Notes under the pieces: generated by a model
Database searches by the model: none
Seen by the model: only the letters and a program-made list of their open reading frames with translations
What the model was told of the DNA's origin: nothing
Part shown: piece after piece, positions 39,175 to 48,674 of the stretch
Layout of the letters: each line of letters starts with the position of its first letter
How positions within the stretch are numbered: the stretch's first letter is position 1
NCBI RefSeq assembly: GCF_001937195.1
Contig: NZ_MSDO01000024.1
Coordinates: forward strand, 1 to 61,794
Direction of reading: 5' to 3'
DNA: 61,794 bases
DNA from: Salinicola socius
Lineage (GTDB): Bacteria; Pseudomonadota; Gammaproteobacteria; Pseudomonadales; Halomonadaceae
Program-made: the position numbers and the translations under genes

Positions 39175-40260
39175 TTAGGCCGAACGATCATCGGTTCGAT
39201 TCCTGATGGTCTCACCGAAGCCGTCAAGGAACGGCTTTTCTGCCGGATCCAGACGATCCATGCCCGAGACCACACGATGCCAGTACGGGTAGAGCGGCGC
39301 CGGGCGAGTCAGCTGCTCGAGACGTTGGTGCTCTTCCGGACTCAGGTTCAGGTCGGCCGCGGCAAGGTTGTCGCGCAGATGCTCTTCGGTGCGGGCACCG
39401 ACGATCAACGAGGTCACGCCCGGACGATCCTTCAACCACGCCAGACACACGCGAGGAATGGAGCAGCCGTGGGCCTCGCCGATGGCGGCCAGCGCCTCGA
39501 TGATATCGTAGGCGCGCTCCATGTCGTGAACGTAGGGCTCCGGCCAGCCGTTGCCCTGGCGGGTGTTCGGCGGCGTCTTCTGACCCCGGCGTACCTTGCC
39601 GGTGAGGAAACCTTCGCCCAGCGGCCCCCAGATCAGCGAGCCGACATTCTGGTCGATCGCCAGGGGCATCAGCTCGTACTCCGCTTCGCGGGACTCCGGG
39701 GTGTAGTAGATCTGCTGGCTGATCGGCTTGATCATGTTGTGCGTCTCGGCCTTGCCGAGTGTCTTCATCATCTGCCAGCCGGTGTAGTTGGACGTCCCCC
39801 AATAGCGCACCTTGCCGCTGGCGACCAACTGATGCATGGCCTCGAGTGTCTCCTCGATGGGGGTGACGCCGTCCCAGTTATGTAACTGGTAGAGATCGAT
39901 GTGATCGGTGCCCAGGCGCTTCAGACTGGCCTCCACTGCACGGATCAGGTGATAACGCGAGGCGCCGGAGGCGTTGGGATCGTTGCCCAGCGGGCTTCGG
40001 CCCTTGGTGGCGAGAATGATGTCTTGGCGCTTGCTGCCCAACGCCTTGCCGGTGATTTCCTCGGCCAGACCGAGAGAGTAGAGATCGGCGGTATCGACCA
40101 GGTTGACGCCAGCGTCGAAGGCGATATCGAGCAACTTCTTGGCCCCTTTGACGTCGACGCTCGCCGCTTTTTCGAAACCGTTGGCGCCGCCGAATGGCAC
40201 CGTGCCCAACGTCAGCGTCGAAACCATCAGTCCTGAATGGCCTAGCGGACGATAATCCAT
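39175..40260 (-). CDS. Aldo/keto reductase
   Basis: A 361-residue NADPH-dependent TIM-barrel oxidoreductase. The catalytic tetrad is visible as Asp and Tyr in NLVDTADLYSLG, Lys in ILATKGRS and His in LYQLHNWD. Nucleotide-binding SLIVGARTEEHLRDNL is near the C-terminus. It belongs to the AKR branch often named after Tas/YajO or voltage-gated-channel-beta-like proteins; the substrate is unknown. ATG 40260 has GGAGGAG upstream. It is a single gene. Confidence 0.88.
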   Translation of the reverse strand: MDYRPLGHSGLMVSTLTLGTVPFGGANGFEKAASVDVKGAKKLLDIAFDAGVNLVDTADLYSLGLAEEITGKALGSKRQDIILATKGRSPLGNDPNASGASRYHLIRAVEASLKRLGTDHIDLYQLHNWDGVTPIEETLEAMHQLVASGKVRYWGTSNYTGWQMMKTLGKAETHNMIKPISQQIYYTPESREAEYELMPLAIDQNVGSLIWGPLGEGFLTGKVRRGQKTPPNTRQGNGWPEPYVHDMERAYDIIEALAAIGEAHGCSIPRVCLAWLKDRPGVTSLIVGARTEEHLRDNLAAADLNLSPEEHQRLEQLTRPAPLYPYWHRVVSGMDRLDPAEKPFLDGFGETIRNRTDDRSA

Positions 40261-40452
40261 ATCGTTTCTCCTCCTTGCTTGCTGAAACTTCCGCCAGTGA
40301 CAGCTTTTGCCGATGAAAACAGTCATCGACAGAAGTTCTCGCTGACTGAAACGAGTGGCCCGGCAGTGCGCCGGGCGACTGCGTAGTATCAGTCTGGCAA
40401 AGATTGCCGTCAGGGCAAGGGGAGGGGAGACGTCAGGCCGCTGATCCCACGG

Positions 40453-41202
40453 TCAGTCGTCGAGATCTTCGTCCAGCTCTTCGGCGGCATCGGCGTGAGA
40501 CATGCGCAGGCCGGTCGGGGGCAGCGGAATGTCATCCAGCGTCGCCTTTCCTTGCGGAGACAATTTGACGCGGCCTTCGAGGAACCAGCGCACCGCAATG
40601 GGGTAGATCAGATGCTCGCGAGCGTGGACTTTTTCGATCAGCGCATCGATGTCCTGATTCGGCTCGACGTTGACCACGGCCTGGATCACGACCGGGCCGC
40701 CGTCGAGCTCTTCGGTGACGAAGTGGACGCTGACACCATGTTCTTCGACGCCATCGGCCAGCGCGCGCTGATGCGTGTGCAGGCCCTGATAGGCGGGAAG
40801 CAGCGACGGGTGGACGTTGAGCATGCGACCCCGGTAGTGATCGACGAAGCCTGGCGTCAGAATCCGCATGAAACCCGCGAGCACGATGAGGTGGGGCTCG
40901 TGGCGATCGATCACTTTGATCAGTGCGGCGTCGAAAGCCTCGCGGGAATCGTATTCGCGGTGCGGCAGGGCCACCGCATCGACGCCGGCATCCTTGGCTC
41001 GCCGGAGCCCGTAGGCATCGGCCTTGTTGGAGACCACGGCAACGATGTCGCCGCCCAGTTCGTCATGCGCCTGGGCGTCCAGCAAAGCCTGCAGGTTGCT
41101 GCCGTTACCGGAGATCAGCACCACGACCCTCGGTTTTTCGGCGGCGGCCGCCTCGAAGTCGTTCAGGGTATCTTGCTGTTGTGAAGGATAGTCACCGCTC
41201 AT
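40453..41202 (-). CDS. purN: Phosphoribosylglycinamide formyltransferase
   Basis: A 249-residue enzyme transferring the formyl group of 10-formyl-tetrahydrofolate to GAR, step three of purine synthesis. [17 protein letters not shown] binds the substrate phosphate, [20 protein letters not shown] has the catalytic Asn and His, and [13 protein letters not shown] the Asp. Extra short N- and C-terminal tails (acidic EELDEDLDD end) lengthen it beyond the roughly 215-residue norm. Its ATG overlaps the purM stop by 4 bp. Confidence 0.95.
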   Translation of the reverse strand: MSGDYPSQQQDTLNDFEAAAAEKPRVVVLISGNGSNLQALLDAQAHDELGGDIVAVVSNKADAYGLRRAKDAGVDAVALPHREYDSREAFDAALIKVIDRHEPHLIVLAGFMRILTPGFVDHYRGRMLNVHPSLLPAYQGLHTHQRALADGVEEHGVSVHFVTEELDGGPVVIQAVVNVEPNQDIDALIEKVHAREHLIYPIAVRWFLEGRVKLSPQGKATLDDIPLPPTGLRMSHADAAEELDEDLDD

Positions 41203-42293
41203 GCCGGAAGATTCTCCAGTTGCACGGCGTCGTCTTCGGCGCCGCGGCTGACGATGTCGCCCAGACGATAGACCGTTTCGCCGCTGGCCTCGAGATGAGC
41301 GACCGCCTGATCGGCCTGATCGGGATCGACCGCGATGATCATGCCGATGCCGCAGTTGAGCACGCGGTACATTTCACGTTCCGCCACGTTGCCCTGCTGC
41401 TGCAGCCAGTCGAACACGGCGGGGCGCTGCCAGCGGCTGACGTCGATTCGCGCTGCCAGGTGGTCCGGCAATACCCGCGGCACGTTCTCGAGCAGCCCGC
41501 CGCCGGTAATATGGGAGAGCGCGTGGACGTCGACACCGCTGGAGCGGATCAGCGACAGCAGTGATTTGACGTAGATCCGAGTCGGCGCCATCAGCAGGTC
41601 CGCCAACGGCTTGCCTTGGAGCGTCTGGTCGAGCTTGCCGCCTCCGACCTCGAGAATCTTGCGGATCAATGAGTAGCCGTTGGAGTGCGGGCCGGATGAG
41701 GCCAGCCCCAGCAGCACGTCGCCTGCGCCGACCTTGCTGCCATCGAGAATCTCGGATTTCTCGACCACGCCCACGCAGAAACCGGCCAGATCGTAGTCGC
41801 TGCCCTCGTACATGCCGGGCATTTCCGCCGTCTCGCCACCCACCAGCGCGCAGCCGGCCTGGCTGCAGCCTTCGCCGATGCCGGTAACCACGTCGGCGGC
41901 AATATCGACATCCAGCTTGCCGGTGGCGTAATAGTCGAGAAACTGCAGCGGCTCGGCACCGGCGACCACCAGATCGTTGACGCACATGGCGACGAGATCG
42001 ATACCGATGGTGTCATGACGGCCCAGGTCCATCGCCAGGCGCAGCTTGGTGCCGACGCCGTCGGTGCCGGAGACCAGCACCGGCTGGCGATAGCCGCTGG
42101 GAATCTCGCACAGGGCACCGAACCCGCCGAGCCCGCCCATGACTTCCGGCCGCGAGGTGCGCTTGGCGACGCCCTTGATCCTCTCGACCAGCGCATTGCC
42201 CGCGTCGATATCGACACCGGCGTCACGGTAGGTCAGAGACTGGGGGCTGAGCGAACGGGGCGCGTTCGGGGTATCGGAAGAAGAGCGCGTCAT
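41199..42293 (-). CDS. purM: Phosphoribosylformylglycinamidine cyclo-ligase
   Basis: A 364-residue ATP-dependent enzyme closing the imidazole ring to form AIR. Family motifs are [32 protein letters not shown] and the metal/ATP region [14 protein letters not shown], then [19 protein letters not shown] 42293 follows AAAGG; a longer frame upstream is out of keeping with the family. purM-purN are coupled and divergent from hda, as in Pseudomonas. Confidence 0.96.
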   Translation of the reverse strand: MTRSSSDTPNAPRSLSPQSLTYRDAGVDIDAGNALVERIKGVAKRTSRPEVMGGLGGFGALCEIPSGYRQPVLVSGTDGVGTKLRLAMDLGRHDTIGIDLVAMCVNDLVVAGAEPLQFLDYYATGKLDVDIAADVVTGIGEGCSQAGCALVGGETAEMPGMYEGSDYDLAGFCVGVVEKSEILDGSKVGAGDVLLGLASSGPHSNGYSLIRKILEVGGGKLDQTLQGKPLADLLMAPTRIYVKSLLSLIRSSGVDVHALSHITGGGLLENVPRVLPDHLAARIDVSRWQRPAVFDWLQQQGNVAEREMYRVLNCGIGMIIAVDPDQADQAVAHLEASGETVYRLGDIVSRGAEDDAVQLENLPA

Positions 42294-42397
42294 GACAGGA
42301 CCTTTCTCGCGGAGCCAATGAATAGGGATGATGTTCAGCGGGGCGCATTGTAGCATTGCCTGCATTGAGGGGGCAGTCGAAGGACGACGGGAGCACA

Positions 42398-42592
42398 ATG
42401 ACAAGACTTCAAACCTGGGACGCGATCGCGGCGGCGTTGCCGGTCGCCGCGACGATCATGGCGACACGATGCGCCGTCCATGATCGCTACCGAGGCAGTC
42501 AGCTCTGCCACCGCTCGCAAGGTGCTGATACGTTTCCAGGCCTGGGCCTGGGCCTGGATCAGAGACAGAGCCGAGGGGATGAATCCCGATGA
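42398..42592 (+). CDS. Possible small ORF coupled to hda
   Basis: A 64-residue frame with GGGAG 4 nt before its ATG and a stop overlapping the hda start as ATGA. The product begins [21 protein letters not shown] and matches nothing I recognise. Third-position GC falls below that of neighbouring genes and the same DNA folds into hairpins, so it could instead be an untranslated leader or the remains of a gene. The overlap and ribosome site are the only arguments for it. Confidence 0.25.
   Translation: MTRLQTWDAIAAALPVAATIMATRCAVHDRYRGSQLCHRSQGADTFPGLGLGLDQRQSRGDESR
42426..42509. other. Three successive hairpins upstream of hda
   Basis: Three inverted repeats follow one another. TCGCGGCG/CGCCGCGA is at 42426-42433 and 42445-42452. 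CGATCATGG/CCATGATCG is at 42453-42461 and 42478-42486, extended inward by GCG/CGC. GGCAG/CTGCC is at 42494-42498 and 42505-42509. They lie between the purM start and the hda start. Confidence 0.7.
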
Positions 42593-43290
42593 GACCAGGG
42601 CCGTCTCAACTGCCGCTCGGCGTCGGGCTACGCGATGACGCGACCTTTGCCAACTATCTGCCGGGAGACAACGCTTCTCTCGTGTCCCACCTGACTGGCC
42701 AGCTGGAGGAGGGTGGCGAGTCGTTTCTTTATCTGTGGGGCGCCGAGGGCGTGGGCTGTAGCCATCTGCTGCAGGCGGCATGTCACAACGCGGATGCCCA
42801 GGGCAAGCGAGCGCTCTATCTTCCGCTGGAAACGCTGGGGCACTTCCCACCGGATATCCTGGAGGAGCCGGAGCGTCTCGATCTGCTCGCGATCGACGAT
42901 CTTCAGCGGGTGGTGGGGCGCAAACGGTGGGAGGAAGCGCTGTTTCACGGTTTCAACCGCCTGCGCGATGCCGGCAGGCGGCTGATCATCGCCGCCGACC
43001 GGTCGCCACGGCAGCTCGACGTCAAGCTGCCGGATCTGGCGTCTCGACTGAACTGGGGGATGGTATTCCACGCCCAGCCGCTGGACGATGCACAGCGGCT
43101 GGCCGCGCTCCAGCTACGTGACAAGGTGCGCGGAATGGAGCTGCCGGCGGAGGTCGGACGCTATATTCTCCACCGCGGGCCGCGTCAGCTGGATCCGCTG
43201 TTCGAGATGCTGTCGAGGCTCGATCAGGCGTCGCTGTCGGCCAAGCGCAAACTGACGATTCCCTTCGTCAAGCAAGCGCTGGAGTGGTAA
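42589..43290 (+). CDS. hda: DnaA regulatory inactivator Hda
   Basis: A 233-residue AAA+ protein that with the beta clamp stimulates ATP hydrolysis by DnaA. The clamp-binding N-terminus QLPLGVGL is present, and the degenerate P-loop WGAEGVGCSHLLQ lacks the usual Lys, as is normal for Hda. LAIDDLQRVVG is Walker B and RLNWGMVFHAQPLDD is the DnaA-like sensor region. It is divergent from purM-purN and converges on a LysR gene 22 bp downstream. Confidence 0.93.
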   Translation: MRPGPSQLPLGVGLRDDATFANYLPGDNASLVSHLTGQLEEGGESFLYLWGAEGVGCSHLLQAACHNADAQGKRALYLPLETLGHFPPDILEEPERLDLLAIDDLQRVVGRKRWEEALFHGFNRLRDAGRRLIIAADRSPRQLDVKLPDLASRLNWGMVFHAQPLDDAQRLAALQLRDKVRGMELPAEVGRYILHRGPRQLDPLFEMLSRLDQASLSAKRKLTIPFVKQALEW

Positions 43291-43312
43291 ACGGCGCTGG
43301 ACCGCGCCCTTC

Positions 43313-44326
43313 TCAGAGCGTGACATCCCGGTAGTGAGGCGATGCGGCGCGAGCTTCCTTCGGGTCGAGCGCACGTCGCTCGCGAATCATCTGATGCAGC
43401 GTGCCCATCAGTTTTGCGGCGCCAGGCGACATTCGACGCTCGCGCAGGCTGATCAGTCCGAACGGCTGCACGCTCAGCGCATCCGTCGACGGCAGGATTG
43501 CGAAGCGCGGCTGCGTACACAGCAGATCCGCGACTTCCTGCGTGGTCACGGTGACCGAATCCGACTTGTCGACCATGGCCAGGGCCATATAGATATCCGG
43601 CGTGTTGATGATGCGTTGCGGAGGCGCCAGCTTGTGATGCAGAAACAGATGCTCGACGCGCTGGCGCATCAGCGCACCGGGGGGTTGAAGCACCCACGGA
43701 TAATCCAGCATCGATGTCAGGTCGAAAGTGTCCCGCGAGGCAAGCGGGTGGCCAGCTCGACAGACGAAGCATAGCGCTTCCTCCCCGATCTCCTCGAACA
43801 CGAAATCGCCGGCCGGCATCCCGCTGGGGATGCGGGCGATGGCGAAGTCGAACTCGCCGTCGCGCAGCCTCGGTACCAGGTTGCGACTGACGTCGACATC
43901 GATGTTGACCTCCAGATGCGGGCTGTCGCGGTGCACCCGCTCGACCGCGCTTGCCAGCAGGGTGACGGCCGGCGCCAGCACCGTGCCGATCGATACCGTC
44001 CCGGCGTTCCCTTCGCTGAGCGCGTTGATCTCGTCGCTCGCCTGAGCCAGCGACGTCAGCATGCCGCGGGCGTGGCGGATCAGGCTTTCCCCGTACCAGT
44101 TGGGGGTCACCCCCCGCGAATGCCGATCGAAAAGCGAAACGCCGAGCAGATGCTCGAGGTCTCCCAGCAGCTTGGATGCCGCCGGCTGACTCATGCCCAG
44201 CCGTTCCGCGGCCCGGTGGAGATTGCGGTGATCGTCCAGTGCCACGAACAGCTGAAGATGGCGGAACTTGAGCCGCACACGTAGAAACCAGTCCGGGGGG
44301 AGCAGGTCGGCAGAATGAAATTTCAT
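43313..44326 (-). CDS. LysR-family transcriptional regulator
   Basis: A 337-residue regulator with an N-terminal winged helix-turn-helix (about residues 22-80: FRHLQLFVALDDHRNLHRAAERLGMSQPAASKLLGDLE) and a periplasmic-binding-like effector domain. It is divergent from the secreted aldose 1-epimerase gene and next to the arabinose-type transporter, so it most likely controls those sugar genes. The GAGAT upstream of the ATG and the usual LysR length support the start. Confidence 0.9.
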   Translation of the reverse strand: MKFHSADLLPPDWFLRVRLKFRHLQLFVALDDHRNLHRAAERLGMSQPAASKLLGDLEHLLGVSLFDRHSRGVTPNWYGESLIRHARGMLTSLAQASDEINALSEGNAGTVSIGTVLAPAVTLLASAVERVHRDSPHLEVNIDVDVSRNLVPRLRDGEFDFAIARIPSGMPAGDFVFEEIGEEALCFVCRAGHPLASRDTFDLTSMLDYPWVLQPPGALMRQRVEHLFLHHKLAPPQRIINTPDIYMALAMVDKSDSVTVTTQEVADLLCTQPRFAILPSTDALSVQPFGLISLRERRMSPGAAKLMGTLHQMIRERRALDPKEARAASPHYRDVTL

Positions 44327-44430
44327 GAAGCGATCTCGGTGGCGTATTCGACGTTTTTACAAGGCATGGTGGCGTGTTCCCGCATAGTCAGAACGGGCCG
44401 GTCGGTCTACGGTTTAAGCGATCGTCATCG

Positions 44431-44480
44431 GTATCGATACGCCGGTCCGAACATCAAAAACGATAACCAGAAGCGATAAG
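44431..44480. promoter_or_regulatory. Candidate operator region between lysR and galM
   Basis: A perfect palindrome GTATCGATAC (44431-44440) and two GATAA motifs (GATAACC 44462-44468, GATAAG 44475-44480) lie before the epimerase start. GATAACC recurs upstream of araF and the GntP-family gene, so this may be a site for the adjacent LysR protein. Confidence 0.35.
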
Positions 44481-44505
44481 CTGAAACGAAAAACAGGAGC
44501 TTGCG

Positions 44506-45744
44506 ATGACACGCCATATCCTTTCTCTCCCTCGGTGCCTGGGCGTCGGTCTATTTGGACTGATGATCGGCCAGGTCTTTCTACACGCTCAGGCGCAGAC
44601 GACGTCGATGGATTCGCCACCCTCCAGTGCCTTGCCTCCCGGCATCGAGCGGTCGGCCTTCGGTCAGCTGCCCGACGGCCGCGAAGTCGACTGCTACCGT
44701 ATCACCAACGACAACGGGATCGAGATGCGGGTCATCAACTACGGCGGCATCATCGTGTCGCTGAAGACGCCTGACATAGCGGGCCGAATGGATGACATCG
44801 TGCTGGGGTTCGATTCGCTCGATGATTATCTCTCCGACACCTACCGGCAGGCCAACCCCTACTTTGGTGCCTTGATTGGACGCTACGGCAATCGCATTGC
44901 CCATGGCCGCTTCACTCTCGACGGGGAGACCCACCAGCTGCCGACCAACGATGGTCCCAACACCCTGCACGGCGGTGACACGGGGTTCAATCAACGGCTG
45001 TGGCACGCGCAACCCTTCTCGTCGGCCGAGGGGCGGGGGCTGGTACTGACCTACACCAGCCCGGATGGCGAACAGGGTTTCCCCGGCCGGCTCTCGACGC
45101 GAGTCAGCTATACGTTGACCAACGACAATGAACTGGCGATCGACTATCGCGCGAGGACGACCCGCGCGACACCGGTCAACCTGACCCAGCACAGTTATTT
45201 CAATCTGCAGGGCGAGGGCAGCGGCACCATCCTCAACCATCGACTGATGATCAATGCGAGTGCCTACACGCCGATCGACGAAACGTTGATTCCGACCGGC
45301 GAGATCGCGGATGTCAGCGGTACGCCGTTCGATTTTCGCCAGCCAACTGCCATCGGTGCGCGGATGGGGCAGAAGAACACCCAGTTCGCCTACGCCAAGG
45401 GCTACGATCATAACTTCGTGCTGAGCAAGAATCCCGGTCAAGCCGATCGTCCGACACTGGCGGCGAAGGTCGTCGAGCCGCAGAGCGGCAGGGTGCTGGA
45501 GGTTGCCACCACCGAGCCGGGCCTGCAGTTCTATTCCGGCAATTTTCTCGATGGTAGCCTCGTCGGTCAAAGCGGTCGTCCCTATACGCATCGCTCCGGT
45601 CTGGCGCTGGAGACGCAGCATTTCCCCGACTCGCCCAACCAGCCCAACTTTCCCTCGACGATCCTGAAGCCGGATGAAACGTATCACTCCCGGACCGTCT
45701 ATCGCTTCTCGACGACGCAGACGCCCGAAGCTGCTTCGTATTGA
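44506..45744 (+). CDS. Secreted aldose 1-epimerase (GalM family)
   Basis: A 412-residue mutarotase interconverting alpha and beta anomers of free sugars. A signal peptide (about 1-31) predicts periplasmic location, unlike cytoplasmic GalM. Core motifs are YGGIIVSLKTPD, GALIGRYGNRIAHGRF, NDGPNTLHGG and LTQHSYFNLQG (catalytic His), with LALETQHFPDSPNQPNFPSTILKP at the end holding a catalytic Glu. AGGAGC precedes the ATG. Placed before AraFGH, it may ready arabinose or galactose for the binding protein. Confidence 0.92.
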   Translation: MTRHILSLPRCLGVGLFGLMIGQVFLHAQAQTTSMDSPPSSALPPGIERSAFGQLPDGREVDCYRITNDNGIEMRVINYGGIIVSLKTPDIAGRMDDIVLGFDSLDDYLSDTYRQANPYFGALIGRYGNRIAHGRFTLDGETHQLPTNDGPNTLHGGDTGFNQRLWHAQPFSSAEGRGLVLTYTSPDGEQGFPGRLSTRVSYTLTNDNELAIDYRARTTRATPVNLTQHSYFNLQGEGSGTILNHRLMINASAYTPIDETLIPTGEIADVSGTPFDFRQPTAIGARMGQKNTQFAYAKGYDHNFVLSKNPGQADRPTLAAKVVEPQSGRVLEVATTEPGLQFYSGNFLDGSLVGQSGRPYTHRSGLALETQHFPDSPNQPNFPSTILKPDETYHSRTVYRFSTTQTPEAASY

Positions 45745-46050
45745 GTCATCGAACGCCGTAAACCGACCCTGAAAGATCCAGGCCGCCCTCGTGGCGGCTT
45801 GTGGCATCGGGATAAAACGCCTGTTTTAACCAAAGTCGTAAAGCGACTTTAGTCGGGATGAAAAATCGTCCCGATGGGTTGTGTCCCGCCTCCCGTTTGC
45901 CTTCTCTGTTTGCTGATAGCAAATCTGGTATCGCTTTTCCCAACTGTCGTTATTACCCGGTTATCGGACGACTGTTTACTGTCGTTTCAGCCGTGATGTG
46001 CATGCGCTACCAACAACAAACCCATAGCCCTCGAGGGCTGGAGGTGGTCA
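45745..46050. other. galM/araF intergenic region
   Basis: A 306-bp gap. It contains a stem GCCGCC/GGCGGC (45782-45787 with 45793-45798) that may end galM transcription, and a structured block (45805-45876). It also has a dyad TTTGCT-GAT-AGCAAA (45909-45923) and GGTATCG/GGTTATCG motifs (45927-45933, 45959-45966). The last three are likely regulatory for araF. No gene is seen. Confidence 0.6.
45805..45876 (+). other. Possible structured RNA with alternative stems
   Basis: CATCGGGA (45805-45812) can pair with TCCCGATG (45869-45876), enclosing two hairpins. These are TAAAAC/GTTTTA (45813-45828, loop GCCT) and AAAGTCG/CGACTTT (45832-45850). A second strand TCGGGA (45853-45858) can pair with the same TCCCGA. 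The two outer stems are mutually exclusive. Position is after galM and 175 nt before araF. Confidence 0.4.
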
Positions 46051-47043
46051 ATGATTCGCTTCGTGAAATCGTCCCTACTGGTACTCGGTGTCTCCACCCT
46101 GGGCATCGGGGCTTCACCGCTTTACGCCCAGGATGACGTCAAGATCGGTTTTATCGTCAAGAAGCCGGAACAGGCGTGGTTCATCAATGAACAGGATGCC
46201 GCCAGCAAACTGGGCGAGCAGAAGGGGTTCGAGGTGGTCCGGCTGTCGGGTGAAGATGGTCAGCAGGTGCTCAGCGCCATCGACAATCTCAATTCGCAAG
46301 GGGCCCAAGGGTTCGTGATCTGTCCGCCGGACGTTCGCCTGGGACCGGCCATCGCCAACCGTGCCAAACAGTACGGCATGAAGGTCGTGACCGTCGATGA
46401 TCAGTTCCTCGGCGCTGACGGCAAGCCGATGGAGTCCGTGCCGCATCTGGGTATGTCGGGCTACAAGATCGGCCAACAGGTGGGCGAGACGATCGCCAAG
46501 GAGATGAAGGCGCGCGGCTGGGATCCGAAGAGCGTGGCGGCACTGCGTATCAGCAACAATGAGCTGCCGACTGCCAAGGCGCGCACCGATGGTGCGACCG
46601 ACGCGCTGGTGGATGCCGGCTTCGTCAAGGACAACATCTTCGATGCACCGCAGCAGAATACCGATACCAGCAGCGCCTTCGCTGCCGCCTCTCCGGTACT
46701 GTCGAAGAACGGCAATTTCGAGCACTGGGTGATCTACGCGCTCAACGAAGAGAGCGTTCTGGGCGGTGTCCGCGCCAGCGAGCAGTATGGTCTCTCGCCG
46801 GATCAGGTGATCGGTGTCGGCATCAACGGTTCCGGCGCGGCGTTTGCCGAGTTCTCGCGAGAAAAACCGACCGGTTTCTACGGCACGATTGCGGTGAGTT
46901 CGACCATGCACGGCCGCCAGAGCGCCGACAACCTCTATACCTGGATCACCGAGGACAAGCAGCCGCCGGCGAATACCGAAACCACCGGTACATTGATGAC
47001 GCGGGATAACTGGGAGCAGGTTCGAGAAGACCTGGGCCTTTGA
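46051..47043 (+). CDS. araF: Arabinose-type ABC transporter substrate-binding protein
   Basis: A 330-residue periplasmic binding protein with a signal peptide (about 1-26). The mature start [35 protein letters not shown] and the later [17 protein letters not shown] and [14 protein letters not shown] regions match L-arabinose-binding AraF, which can also bind galactose. GGAGGTGG precedes the ATG. It begins an araFGH operon. Confidence 0.93.
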   Translation: MIRFVKSSLLVLGVSTLGIGASPLYAQDDVKIGFIVKKPEQAWFINEQDAASKLGEQKGFEVVRLSGEDGQQVLSAIDNLNSQGAQGFVICPPDVRLGPAIANRAKQYGMKVVTVDDQFLGADGKPMESVPHLGMSGYKIGQQVGETIAKEMKARGWDPKSVAALRISNNELPTAKARTDGATDALVDAGFVKDNIFDAPQQNTDTSSAFAAASPVLSKNGNFEHWVIYALNEESVLGGVRASEQYGLSPDQVIGVGINGSGAAFAEFSREKPTGFYGTIAVSSTMHGRQSADNLYTWITEDKQPPANTETTGTLMTRDNWEQVREDLGL

Positions 47044-47090
47044 TGTCGGCTCGGGAAACCGCCGACCGACATACCGTTGAGGAGATTGGC

Positions 47091-48584
47091 ATGGCGCAAG
47101 CTCACCTTCGCATCGACGGCATTACCGTCGAGTTCCCCGGGGTTCGCGCGCTGGACGGGGTCAGTTTTTCCGCTCGCGGAGGGGAGGTCCATGCCCTGAT
47201 GGGTGAAAACGGCGCGGGCAAGTCGACGCTGCTCAAGGTACTGAGCGGCGTCAACCGAGTCTCCAGTGGACAGCTGTGGATCGGCGACGAGCCCATCGTC
47301 TTTGCCAACGCGCGCGAGGCGCTGCGGCACGGCGTTTCGATCATCTACCAGGAGCTCACGCTGTCACCCAATCTTTCGGTGGCCGAGAACCTGCTGCTGG
47401 GTCAGCTACCGGTAAGACATGGGTTCCTCGACCGGCGGCGACTGCGCGAAAGGGCGATGACGATCCTGGAAGAGCTGGGCGAAGGGGATATCCATCCATC
47501 GACAAAGGTTCGAGAGCTCTCTATCGGTCAGCAGCAGATGATCGAAATCGGGCGTGCGCTGCTGCGTGACGCCCGTATCATCGCCTTCGACGAGCCGACC
47601 AGCTCGCTGTCGGTACAGGAGATCCGTCATCTCAAACGGATCGTCTCGCGGCTCCGCGACGAGGGCCGGGTAGTGCTTTACGTCACCCATCGCATGGAGG
47701 AAGTGTTCGAGATGTGCGATGCGGTGACCGTGTTTCGCGATGGCCGCCACATCCGCACCCACGACACGCTGGAAGGGCTCGATCACGACATCCTGGTCAG
47801 CGAGATGGTCGGGCGGGAGATCGAGGATGTCTACGGCTACCGTCCACGCCAACAGGGCGAGGTGCTGATGCGGCTCGAAGGGATCGAAGGGAAAGGCGTC
47901 AAGGCCCCGGTCAGTTTCGAGATGCGACGTGGCGAGGTGTTCGGACTGTTCGGCCTGGTGGGCGCGGGGCGCAGCGAATTGATGCGTCTGGTCTGTGGCG
48001 TGGAGCGTGCCACTGCGGGCCGGGTCTCTTTCGACGGTACGCCACAACGGTTCGGCTCGCCTCAGGCAGCCATCCGCGCTGGCATCGCGATGTGTCCGGA
48101 GGATCGCAAGTCCCAGGGCATCTTTCCCGTCGCCAGCGTCTCGGACAATCTCAATATCAGCTGCCGCCGCTTCTTCAAGCGCTGGGGCGGTTTTCGCAAC
48201 CCGCAGCGTGAAACCCGCAATACCCAGGACTATATCCGTCAGTTACGGATCCGAACGCCGGGCCCGAAAACGCCGATCGCCAATCTGTCGGGGGGGAATC
48301 AGCAGAAGGTGATCGTGGCACGCTGGCTGGCCGAGGAGATCGATCTGTTCGTGATGGACGAACCGACCCGAGGCATCGACGTCGGCGCGCGGCGGGATAT
48401 CTATTCGCTGCTGTATGACCTCGCCGACCAGGGCAAGGGAATTCTGGTCATCTCGAGCGACCTGGCGGAAGTCAGTTCTATCTGCGATCGCATCGGCGTG
48501 ATGCGAGACGGCGAGTTGATCGACATCGTGGAACGAGACGAGGCGACGCCCGAGCGATTGCTGGGGCTGGCGTTGCCGGCCTGA
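47091..48584 (+). CDS. araG: Arabinose-type ABC transporter ATP-binding protein
   Basis: A 497-residue double ATPase powering the transporter. The first domain has Walker A GENGAGKS (about 39-46) and signature ELSIGQQQM. The second domain has [21 protein letters not shown] and [15 protein letters not shown] with [15 protein letters not shown] 47091 has TTGAGGAG upstream and matches the family start; an in-frame ATG overlapping araF is less likely. Confidence 0.95.
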   Translation: MAQAHLRIDGITVEFPGVRALDGVSFSARGGEVHALMGENGAGKSTLLKVLSGVNRVSSGQLWIGDEPIVFANAREALRHGVSIIYQELTLSPNLSVAENLLLGQLPVRHGFLDRRRLRERAMTILEELGEGDIHPSTKVRELSIGQQQMIEIGRALLRDARIIAFDEPTSSLSVQEIRHLKRIVSRLRDEGRVVLYVTHRMEEVFEMCDAVTVFRDGRHIRTHDTLEGLDHDILVSEMVGREIEDVYGYRPRQQGEVLMRLEGIEGKGVKAPVSFEMRRGEVFGLFGLVGAGRSELMRLVCGVERATAGRVSFDGTPQRFGSPQAAIRAGIAMCPEDRKSQGIFPVASVSDNLNISCRRFFKRWGGFRNPQRETRNTQDYIRQLRIRTPGPKTPIANLSGGNQQKVIVARWLAEEIDLFVMDEPTRGIDVGARRDIYSLLYDLADQGKGILVISSDLAEVSSICDRIGVMRDGELIDIVERDEATPERLLGLALPA

Positions 48585-48674
48585 AATCGATGCTTGGTGT
48601 CATCCGACAGGGGCGATATCCCGCAGAAGTGGATCGTTTTCCAGACGCAGTGAAGCTCAAGAGGGTTCAGGACC

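Noticed and set aside
44581-45807. 408-codon minus-strand frame opposite galM
   Set aside because: Antisense to a complete mutarotase gene; composition typical of shadow frames.
45805-45876. tRNA-like cloverleaf
   Set aside because: About the right length and branched, but it lacks T-loop and D-loop consensus and a CCA end.
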